A stretch of 7,512 nucleotides of DNA from Deltaproteobacteria bacterium. GTDB lineage: Bacteria > Desulfobacterota > DSM-4660 > Desulfatiglandales > Desulfatiglandaceae. Numbering within the stretch: the stretch's first letter is position 1; each line of letters opens with the position of its first letter. Both the position numbers and the translations under genes were made by a program. Below the pieces are notes generated by a model. That model worked only from the letters and a program-made list of their open reading frames with translations. It did not search any database and was not told the DNA's origin. The stretch is from positions 1 through 7,512 of the forward strand of contig JAGHDR010000149.1 in NCBI GenBank assembly GCA_021159825.1. The letters are read 5' to 3'. Below are positions 1-5,774 of this stretch, in pieces.

Positions 1-72
1 ACCTTATGGGGGGGAAGATAGAGCAGGCAAACGGACGTAGTCAAGAAAGAAATTTGATTTCATTGAACAGAC

Positions 73-77
73 GGAGG
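73..77 (+). promoter_or_regulatory. Ribosome binding site fixing the TTG start of purB
   Basis: GGAGG lies seven bases before the TTG at 85. No ATG or GTG in the same frame is as well placed, and the next in-frame ATG is more than 100 bases further on, inside the conserved N-terminal part of the protein. This site therefore decides the unusual TTG start. The rest of 1-84 shows no gene and no promoter I would defend. Confidence 0.8.
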
Positions 78-84
78 ACAAAAA

Positions 85-1512
85 TTGTCAAATACCAACG
101 TTTTATCCCAACGATATGCCGGCCCCGAAATCAATGGCATCTTTTCTGAAAAGGGAAGGATTCTGGCGGAAAGGGAACTCTGGGTTGCCGTAATGAAGGC
201 CCAAAAAAAGCTCGGGATTTCCATTCCCGCCGATGTAATTGAAGGTTATAAAGCAGCCGTAAACCACATTGACCTAGACTTCATCAAACAGCGGGAGATT
301 GAAACCAAACACGACGTCAAAGCCAAAATCGAAGGGTTTGTAAAAGCTTCGGGGAAAGCGGAACATATTCACAAGGGCATGACCAGCCGCGACCTCACCG
401 ACAATGTGGAGCAGATGCAGTTCAAGAAGGCCTCCCGGATCATCCTGGGCCGCTATGTATCCGTCCTGAGGCATATGCTGGATCGCGCCTTAGAATACCA
501 GGATATTGTCCTTACGGCCCGAACACACCATCAGGCCGCACAACCCACCCTCCTGGGGCGACGGTTTTCCATGTGGGCTGAAGAACTGCTCACCCACATG
601 ACGAGTTTTGAAAATTTCTTAAACGCTTATCCCCTTCGCGGCATCAAAGGTCCGGTGGGCACCCAGTTCGACATGCTCACCCTGCTGGGAAGTCCTGAAA
701 AAGTTCACACGCTGGAAGAAATGGTAGCCCAAAGCCTCGGGTTTGAGCGCGTTCTGGATTCCACGGGCCAGGTTTATCCCAGGTCCCTTGATTACGCACT
801 GCTTAGCCAACTGGCCTTCATGGGAAGCGCCTGCGAGAACTTTGCCAAAGGCATGCGTCTCATGAGCGGTTATGAACTGGTGACCGAAGGCTTCAAAGAG
901 GGACAGGTCGGGAGCAGCGCCATGCCCCATAAAATGAACACGCGAAGCGCCGAGAGAATCTGCGGGTTTTCCACCCTCATCAAGATGTATACCGACGGCG
1001 CGTCCAGGCTGGCGGGAGACCAGTGGGAAGAGGGGGATGTATCCTGTTCGGTGGTGCGAAGGATTGTCATGCCGGATGCGCTGTATGCCTCGGACGGCTT
1101 ATGCGAAACCACTCTCACAGTTCTTTCCAACATGGGCGCCTACCCGGTGACCATCGACAAAGAGGTCGATCGATATCTGCCATTTCTTGCCAGCACTGAA
1201 ATCCTTATGACGGCCATCAAAGCCGGCGTCGGCCGGGAAACGGCCCATGAAGCCATAAAACGCCACGCGGTGGCGGAAGCCATGGCCATGCGAGAGAGGG
1301 GGGCGGTTCCCCAACTGGCTGACAAACTCGCCGGTGATGCCGTATTCAAAGCGGCCGGCATCACCGAAGACCGGATCAAGGATATTTTAGCGGATAAGAA
1401 ACACTTTGTGGGAAACGCTGCTGCACAAATCGAGCAGGTCTCAAAAAAAGCCTCTTCCCTGCTTGACCGCTATGTGGAAGATGCTCGATATGAATCCGGG
1501 GACATTTTGTAG
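85..1512 (+). CDS. purB: Adenylosuccinate lyase
   Basis: The enzyme acts twice in cytosolic purine synthesis: it splits SAICAR to AICAR plus fumarate, and adenylosuccinate to AMP plus fumarate. The 475-residue product is a full-length member of the fumarase/aspartase superfamily. Visible landmarks are MTSRDLTDN (residues 99-107, substrate loop), THHQAAQ (147-153, with the general-acid histidine), GIKGPVG (186-192) and the superfamily signature GSSAMPHKMN (276-285), whose Ser277/Ser278 includes the catalytic serine of the mobile loop. Active enzyme is expected to be a homotetramer. From memory the sequence looks closer to the roughly 475-residue PurB of actinobacteria than to the roughly 430-residue Bacillus-type form. 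Start is TTG at 85, chosen from the GGAGG seven bases upstream. It is separated from the next gene by 226 bases and appears not to belong to the downstream operon. No truncation or missing key residue was seen. Confidence 0.95.
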   Translation: MSNTNVLSQRYAGPEINGIFSEKGRILAERELWVAVMKAQKKLGISIPADVIEGYKAAVNHIDLDFIKQREIETKHDVKAKIEGFVKASGKAEHIHKGMTSRDLTDNVEQMQFKKASRIILGRYVSVLRHMLDRALEYQDIVLTARTHHQAAQPTLLGRRFSMWAEELLTHMTSFENFLNAYPLRGIKGPVGTQFDMLTLLGSPEKVHTLEEMVAQSLGFERVLDSTGQVYPRSLDYALLSQLAFMGSACENFAKGMRLMSGYELVTEGFKEGQVGSSAMPHKMNTRSAERICGFSTLIKMYTDGASRLAGDQWEEGDVSCSVVRRIVMPDALYASDGLCETTLTVLSNMGAYPVTIDKEVDRYLPFLASTEILMTAIKAGVGRETAHEAIKRHAVAEAMAMRERGAVPQLADKLAGDAVFKAAGITEDRIKDILADKKHFVGNAAAQIEQVSKKASSLLDRYVEDARYESGDIL

Positions 1513-1513
1513 C

Positions 1514-1545
1514 ATGCGCATCTCGCCTGACTTAATTCTGCGCAT
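1514..1545 (+). repeat. Small hairpin after purB, possible weak terminator
   Basis: ATGCGCA (1514-1520) can pair with TGCGCAT (1539-1545), giving a 7-bp stem with an 18-base loop starting two bases after the purB stop codon. No run of T follows the stem, so it does not look like a classical intrinsic terminator. TGCGCA is itself palindromic, so each arm could also be a separate half-site. Weak evidence. Confidence 0.25.
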
Positions 1546-1546
1546 A

Positions 1547-1562
1547 CTGAGCGAGCACTCAG
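1547..1562. promoter_or_regulatory. Upstream copy of a 16-bp palindrome, candidate TetR operator
   Basis: CTGAGCGAGCACTCAG is an imperfect inverted repeat: 12 of 16 positions are symmetric, with outer arms CTGAG/CTCAG. It matches the palindrome at 1686-1701 at 12 of 16 positions and lies 139 bases upstream of it. Paired related palindromes in front of a TetR gene are typical of repressor binding. The assignment to this TetR is inference. Confidence 0.35.
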
Positions 1563-1651
1563 CTTAAGGCCAAAAACTCAACCCATTCCTGCCTCACATT
1601 GTCTCTTTTCGCAATAAATCTCTGAATTTACCACTACCGAAAGGTTTTTCC

Positions 1652-1680
1652 TTGACCTTCACAAAAAACTTTATTAGGGT
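1652..1680 (+). promoter_or_regulatory. Candidate sigma-70 promoter for the tetR-sulP operon
   Basis: TTGACC (1652-1657) matches five of six bases of the -35 consensus. After a 17-base spacer comes TAGGGT (1675-1680), a weak -10 matching three of six. Transcription would begin near 1687, inside the palindrome at 1686-1701, which is how a bound repressor would block it. The -35 hexamer is also the left arm of the inverted repeat at 1652-1683. The poor -10 keeps confidence modest. Confidence 0.35.
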
Positions 1681-1683
1681 CAA
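1652..1683. repeat. TTGACC/GGTCAA inverted repeat over the promoter
   Basis: TTGACC (1652-1657) is exactly complementary in inverted orientation to GGTCAA (1678-1683), with a 20-base AT-rich middle. Allowing one mismatch, the arms extend to 8 bases each. It spans the candidate -35 and -10 elements, so it could be a second regulator's site or a weak hairpin in DNA. It may also be chance, given the short arms. Confidence 0.25.
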
Positions 1684-1685
1684 AA

Positions 1686-1701
1686 CTGACTGAACGCTCA
1701 G
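1686..1701. promoter_or_regulatory. Promoter-proximal 16-bp palindrome, candidate TetR operator
   Basis: CTGACTGAACGCTCAG has symmetric ends CTGA/TCAG and 10 of 16 symmetric positions. It sits immediately after the candidate -10 hexamer and 38 bases before the preferred tetR start. It resembles the palindrome at 1547-1562 (12 of 16 identical). Its position over the predicted transcription start suggests direct autorepression of the operon. Binding by the adjacent TetR protein is inferred from position only. Confidence 0.42.
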
Positions 1702-1722
1702 CTGGTTTTTCATGGCTGGTCC

Positions 1723-1730
1723 TAAGGAGT
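1723..1730 (+). promoter_or_regulatory. Ribosome binding site that decides the tetR start
   Basis: TAAGGAGT contains a near-perfect Shine-Dalgarno core, GGAG at 1726-1729, nine bases before the ATG at 1739. The earlier in-frame ATG at 1712 has no such site in front of it, and this site would lie inside the coding region if 1712 were used. The ATG at 1739 is therefore preferred. Confidence 0.8.
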
Positions 1731-1738
1731 TCATTCGT

Positions 1739-2320
1739 ATGTCCAAAAAAGAATCCATTCTTCAGGCGGCCACGTGGTTTTTCGCCAAAAAAGGCTTCAA
1801 GGATACATCTATGGCGGAATTATCCAAAATCACCGGGGCTGCGGAAGGAACCATATTCTACCATTTCAAGAATAAAGAAACGCTTTTCCTGGCCGTACTG
1901 GAGACGGTCAAGCTGACAATTATCAACGATTTTGACCGGTACACGGCCGGGAAGAATTTTAAAAACGGGTTAAAAATGGTGGAGGAGGTTATCTCTTTTT
2001 ATCTCTATCTGGCCGGCCACAATCCCGATCTGTTTATGCTGCTCCACCGGCATGACGCCTATGAACTGGCTGAGGTGAATCCGGTCTGCCGGGAATATCT
2101 TGAAGACACCTACAACAGCCTCGTTGACATCTTTGAAAAAGCCGTAAACCTGGGGGAAAAAGATGGGTCCATCGGGCCTGTACCGGCCAGAAAAACGGCG
2201 TTGATTCTTTTCACATTGACCGATGGGCTGGTTCGTTTCAACAGCTACAATCTTTACAACGCCGGCGCACTGTCCAGCGAACTGATCGCCGCTTGCAGAA
2301 GAATGCTTGTAAATGTTTAA
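1739..2320 (+). CDS. TetR/AcrR-family transcriptional repressor
   Basis: A 193-residue cytoplasmic regulator of the usual TetR length (190-220). The N-terminal DNA-binding domain is clear: residues 6-52 contain the family pattern, with the helix-turn-helix at about 24-43 (TSMAELSKITGAAEGTIFYHF) followed by KNKETLFLAVLE. The C-terminal part is all-helical and divergent, as expected for the ligand-binding and dimer domain, so the inducer cannot be predicted. I chose the ATG at 1739 over the in-frame ATG at 1712 because TAAGGAGT precedes it; the longer version would add nine residues outside the domain. It ends 35 bases before the SulP transporter gene in the same direction, with no terminator between. 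It most likely controls itself and that operon through the palindromes at 1547-1562 and 1686-1701. Control of purB is less likely, since purB has its own upstream leader. Confidence 0.92.
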   Translation: MSKKESILQAATWFFAKKGFKDTSMAELSKITGAAEGTIFYHFKNKETLFLAVLETVKLTIINDFDRYTAGKNFKNGLKMVEEVISFYLYLAGHNPDLFMLLHRHDAYELAEVNPVCREYLEDTYNSLVDIFEKAVNLGEKDGSIGPVPARKTALILFTLTDGLVRFNSYNLYNAGALSSELIAACRRMLVNV

Positions 2321-2341
2321 CCGATAAGTTTTTCACAATTT

Positions 2342-2348
2342 AAGAGGT
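2342..2348 (+). promoter_or_regulatory. Ribosome binding site of the SulP gene
   Basis: AAGAGGT lies seven bases before the ATG at 2356 and supports that start over the in-frame ATG at 2404. Starting at 2404 would remove part of the conserved N-terminal lead-in to the first membrane helix. Confidence 0.65.
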
Positions 2349-2355
2349 AAAATCC

Positions 2356-4512
2356 ATGCTGACCAGAGTATTTCCATTTTTGGGTTGGTTCAAAGGTTAC
2401 GACATGACGAGTTTAAGGACGGACTTTATTTCAGGTCTTACCGTAGCCCTCGTGCTGATCCCCCAGTCCATGGCCTACGCTCAGTTGGCGGGTCTGCCGC
2501 CCTACTATGGCCTCTATGCTGCATTTCTGCCGCCCATGGTTGCGGCGCTGTTCGGATCGAGCCGCCAACTGGCCACCGGTCCCGTGGCGGTGGTGTCCCT
2601 CATGACCTCGGCATCACTTGAGCCCCTTGCCACAGCGGGAAGTCCGGGCTACATCGCCTATGCCATCCTTCTGGCACTGTCAGTAGGCGCTTTCCAGTTT
2701 CTGTTGGGCGTCTTGAAACTGGGATTGGTGGTCAACTTTCTGTCCCATCCGGTCGTAAACGGCTTCACCAATGCCGCAGCCATTATTATCGCATCCTCCC
2801 AACTTTCCAAGATGTTCGGGGTCTATGTGGACAAGGCCCAGCACCATTACGAGACGATTATACGCGTCATTCAATCCGCCTGGTACTATACCCACTGGCC
2901 CACACTCACCATGGGGGCGTTGGCGTTCGGCATCATGTACGGTTTGCGGCGAATATCCCCGAAGATCCCCAATGTTCTGGTGGCAGTGGTCATCACCACG
3001 CTCCTATCCTGGATGACCGGTTTTCAGCACAATAAGACCGTTAACGTTTCAGCCATTCAATCCCCGGAAATCAGAGGCATGGTGGAAAAATTCAACCATT
3101 CGGTTGCCATCATTCCTTCACTTGCCGAACAAAGGACCGAAATAAAAAAAACGCTGGATGCCGCCAACAAAAACCAGGACATCATCGGGATGTTGAACAT
3201 GGAACACGAAATCAATGTGCTCACCATCAATATGGCAAGAGTTCATCATGGCATCCACAACGTTCGTCACGACATTCGAAATATGCTGTTTGAAGGCGTT
3301 CGGCAAGCGAATAGTTCACTCAAGTTCTATTTAAAAGACGCGCTTCCCCAAGGTGCAAAAGGAGACGGCCGCACCTGGCGCATCAAAGTGGGGAACAAGA
3401 CGCTGAAGCCAGATCGACTTCTCATGGTCGGCGGCGGTGCGGTGGTGGGGGAAATCCCCAGCGGACTCCCCACCCTGAGCATGCCCAAGGTGGATCTGGG
3501 GATCATTCTCCATCTTCTGCCCTATGCGGCCATCATCTCGCTGCTGGGTTTCATGGAGGCCATCAGCATTGCTAAGGCCATGGCTGCCAAAACGGGCCAG
3601 CGGCTGGATCCCAACCAGGAACTAATCGGGCAGGGCCTGGGCAACATCTTGGGCGCCATAGGGAAAAGCTACCCCGTTTCCGGGTCTTTTTCAAGATCCG
3701 CAGTAAACCTCCAGAGCGGCGCGGTGTCCGGTTTGTCAAGCGTGTTTACCAGCTTGACGGTGGTAATTGCCCTGCTTTTTTTCACGCCGCTGCTTTACCA
3801 TCTGCCCCAATCCGTCCTGGCTGCTATCATCATGATGGCCGTCATCGGACTGATCAACGTTTCGGGCTTTGTCCATGCGTGGGAAGCTCAGTGGTATGAC
3901 GGGGCCATTGCCGTCATTTCTTTCCTTTTCACCCTCGCCTTTGCGCCACACCTGGATCGGGGAATCATGATCGGCGTCGTGTTGTCGCTCCTGGTATTTC
4001 TCTACAAAAGCATGAGGCCCAAAATGGCTTTTTTGAGCAGGGATGATGATCAGGTATTGAGATGCACAACCAACCATGGGCTGCTGGAATGCAAGTACGT
4101 TGCCATGCTTCGTTTTGACGGGCCGTTGTTTTTTGCAAACGCCAGTTATCTTGAAGATCAGGTTGCAGAAATCATGTTGAAAAAGAAAACATTGCGGCAT
4201 ATTATTCTGGTGTCCAACGGCATAAATGATATTGACGCTTCGGGAGAGGAAACGCTATCATTATTGGTCGACCGCATTCGGAGTGCCGGAATTGATATCT
4301 CTCTGAGCGGGGTGAACGAAAGCGTGATGAAAGTGCTTAAAAGAACGCATTTCATAGAAAAAGCCGGAGAGGATCATATCTATCCAACCATGGAAAAGGC
4401 GATTCAATCCGTTCATGAAAAGGCGCACGCAGGCGGCGAAGAGGAGGTATGCCCGTTGCTGACGGCGTGCCATCTTCCGCAGCCCATGAATGGCACCACA
4501 TCAACCACATAA
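2356..4512 (+). CDS. SulP/SLC26-family anion transporter with periplasmic insert and STAS domain
   Basis: A 718-residue inner-membrane anion permease; typical bacterial members have about 550-600 residues. The SLC26 signature is intact near residues 36-54 (PQSMAYAQLAGLPPYYGLY). The core also shows HPVVNGFTNAAA (131-142), GEIPSGLP (365-372), the TGQRLDPNQELIGQGLGN block (413-430) and the YPVSGSFSRSAVNLQSGA block (439-456). The cytoplasmic C-terminal STAS domain covers about 580-690 and includes a DASG motif (627-630). The extra length is mainly residues 225-358, inserted between predicted membrane helices 7 and 8, which should be on the periplasmic side. It is mostly charged, heptad-like helix with several histidines. 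Substrate is not readable: family members carry sulfate, bicarbonate, dicarboxylates or other anions. The gene sits between a TetR gene and a two-component pair, only 14 bases before the response regulator. That arrangement suggests signal-coupled transport or a transporter acting as sensor. Confidence 0.93.
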   Translation: MLTRVFPFLGWFKGYDMTSLRTDFISGLTVALVLIPQSMAYAQLAGLPPYYGLYAAFLPPMVAALFGSSRQLATGPVAVVSLMTSASLEPLATAGSPGYIAYAILLALSVGAFQFLLGVLKLGLVVNFLSHPVVNGFTNAAAIIIASSQLSKMFGVYVDKAQHHYETIIRVIQSAWYYTHWPTLTMGALAFGIMYGLRRISPKIPNVLVAVVITTLLSWMTGFQHNKTVNVSAIQSPEIRGMVEKFNHSVAIIPSLAEQRTEIKKTLDAANKNQDIIGMLNMEHEINVLTINMARVHHGIHNVRHDIRNMLFEGVRQANSSLKFYLKDALPQGAKGDGRTWRIKVGNKTLKPDRLLMVGGGAVVGEIPSGLPTLSMPKVDLGIILHLLPYAAIISLLGFMEAISIAKAMAAKTGQRLDPNQELIGQGLGNILGAIGKSYPVSGSFSRSAVNLQSGAVSGLSSVFTSLTVVIALLFFTPLLYHLPQSVLAAIIMMAVIGLINVSGFVHAWEAQWYDGAIAVISFLFTLAFAPHLDRGIMIGVVLSLLVFLYKSMRPKMAFLSRDDDQVLRCTTNHGLLECKYVAMLRFDGPLFFANASYLEDQVAEIMLKKKTLRHIILVSNGINDIDASGEETLSLLVDRIRSAGIDISLSGVNESVMKVLKRTHFIEKAGEDHIYPTMEKAIQSVHEKAHAGGEEEVCPLLTACHLPQPMNGTTSTT
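3028..3429 (+). other. Region coding for the extra periplasmic insert of the SulP protein
   Basis: This stretch encodes residues about 225-358, which lie between the helix ending LLSWM and the conserved GGAVVGEIPSGLP segment; ordinary SulP proteins have only a short loop here. Residues 253-330 look like two amphipathic helices, with hydrophobic residues spaced as in a coiled coil and a histidine-rich patch, HHGIHNVRHD (297-306). Residues 337-358 look more strand-like (WRIKV, KTLKPDRLLMV). The reading frame is unbroken and base composition is like the rest of the gene. I do not recognise it as a named domain. Confidence 0.7.
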
Positions 4513-4514
4513 TT

Positions 4515-4520
4515 AAGGAG
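4515..4520 (+). promoter_or_regulatory. Ribosome binding site that decides the response-regulator start
   Basis: AAGGAG begins three bases after the SulP stop codon and is six bases before the ATG at 4527. An in-frame ATG at 4449 would overlap the SulP gene by 64 bases and add 26 residues not expected in the family. The site favours 4527. Confidence 0.8.
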
Positions 4521-4526
4521 TCGCAC

Positions 4527-5753
4527 ATGCCCGTTATCTCTATTTTCAGCGGTACATTTTGCAGGGAGGAACCCATTGTTCAAGGACTTCATGAGCGAAT
4601 CGGCTATGAGATTGCTTCGGACAGTGACATGGTCAAAAAAGCGAGCAATCTTTGCGGCATTTCAGAAAGCAAGATTGAACACGCATTTTCCGCCAAAACA
4701 TCCGTATTTAACAATTTCACCCATGAAAAAGAACGTTCCATCGCCCATTTGAAGCTGGCTGTTGCTCAGACGCTTCTGGAAGACAAGGTGATTTTCAGCG
4801 GTTTTTCAAGTCAACTGATTCCTCGGAAAATCACCCATGTGCTCCGCATCTGCCTGATTGCCGATATGAAATTCAGGAAAGAAGCAGCTGCCGCCGAAAT
4901 GCAGTTGTCGGAAAAGGATGCGGCAGCCTTGATTCGAAAACAGGATGAAGAACGCGCCCTCTGGATGCAGATGCATTTTGAAACAGCGGACCCGTGGGAT
5001 GCGTCGCTTTATGACATGGTAATTCCCATGGACAAGACGGATGTGGATCAAGCCGTTGGCGCCATCCACGACCATGTGAAAAGCGATCTGCTTCAACCCG
5101 GCGACGCGTCCCGAAAGGCCGCGAATGATTTCCTGCTGGCGGCCTCCGTGGGGGCAACCCTGACAAGGGAGGGCCACAACGTGGCGGTGGATTCCGTGGA
5201 TAGCGTTGTCACCATTATCATCAATAAACATGTGCTGATGCTGAGCCGGCTTGAGGATGAGCTGAAATCCATTGCGGCCCGGGTTCCCGGGGTTTTGTCG
5301 GTCAACACAAAGGTGGGCAAAAACTACCATCAGTCGGACATCTATCGAAAAGTCGATTTTCAGACCCCGTCAAAGGTACTTCTGGTGGATGATGAAAGAG
5401 AGTTTGTACAAACCCTTTCGGAAAGGTTATTAATGCGGGATATGGGCTCAGCCGTCGCATATGACGGAGAATCGGCCCTTCAGCTCGTAAACGACGATGA
5501 CCCTGAAGTCATGATTCTGGACCTCAAAATGCCCGGCATTGACGGCATCGAGGTGCTGAGGCGCGTCAAAAAGACCCGTCCCGAAATCGAGGTCATTATC
5601 CTCACAGGCCACGGGTCGGAAGGCGACAGGAAGGTCTGTATGGACCTGGGAGCCTTCGCCTATCTCCAGAAGCCTGTGGATATCACGGTCTTGACCGATA
5701 CCCTCAAAGAGGCCAATGAGAAGATCCGGAAGAAGGTTGAGACCATAATATAA
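4527..5753 (+). CDS. Response regulator with cytidylate-kinase-like, BON-like and receiver domains
   Basis: A 408-residue cytoplasmic protein with three parts. Residues 3-180 follow the cytidylate-kinase-like family (the CytidylateKin_2 type): the start VISIFSG, the central DKVIFSGFSSQLI, then LRICLIADMKFR, an acidic and lysine-rich helix, and SLYDMVIPMDKTD. The nucleotide loop is degenerate: F11-C12-R13-E14 stand where the family has GSGG, and F93 stands where a conserved arginine follows glycine. Residues 190-268 resemble a BON domain, with strands VTIII and a GVLSVNTKV ending. Residues 282-400 are a complete receiver: acidic pair D288/D289, phospho-acceptor D332 in DLKMPGIDG, switch T360 and K382 followed by proline. 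There is no DNA-binding or enzymatic output after the receiver, so output is probably by protein contact. The partner kinase is most likely the product of the next gene, 21 bases downstream. The receiver assignment is certain, the kinase-like domain strong and the BON domain moderate. Confidence 0.9.
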   Translation: MPVISIFSGTFCREEPIVQGLHERIGYEIASDSDMVKKASNLCGISESKIEHAFSAKTSVFNNFTHEKERSIAHLKLAVAQTLLEDKVIFSGFSSQLIPRKITHVLRICLIADMKFRKEAAAAEMQLSEKDAAALIRKQDEERALWMQMHFETADPWDASLYDMVIPMDKTDVDQAVGAIHDHVKSDLLQPGDASRKAANDFLLAASVGATLTREGHNVAVDSVDSVVTIIINKHVLMLSRLEDELKSIAARVPGVLSVNTKVGKNYHQSDIYRKVDFQTPSKVLLVDDEREFVQTLSERLLMRDMGSAVAYDGESALQLVNDDDPEVMILDLKMPGIDGIEVLRRVKKTRPEIEVIILTGHGSEGDRKVCMDLGAFAYLQKPVDITVLTDTLKEANEKIRKKVETII

Positions 5754-5774
5754 TACGAATCCTTGAGACCGGAT

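Noticed and set aside
1..84. A promoter or riboswitch (for example purine-sensing) in front of purB
   Set aside because: Only 84 bases are visible, with no convincing -35/-10 pair and no paired helices resembling a known riboswitch core.
1514..1545. A strong intrinsic terminator for purB
   Set aside because: The 7-bp stem has an 18-base loop and no following T run, so I list it only as a weak hairpin.
3736..4200. A 154-codon open frame on the minus strand
   Set aside because: It is antisense to conserved SulP membrane helices and the start of the STAS domain; the His/Gln-rich product looks like the complement of hydrophobic codons.
4449..4526. An N-terminal extension of the response regulator overlapping the end of the SulP gene
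   Set aside because: It has no family resemblance, overlaps conserved-frame coding of SulP, and AAGGAG at 4515-4520 correctly places the start at 4527.
4806..5330. A 174-codon open frame on the minus strand
   Set aside because: It lies wholly antisense to the well-supported response regulator, has low-complexity His/Gly/Arg-rich content and matches no recognisable domain.
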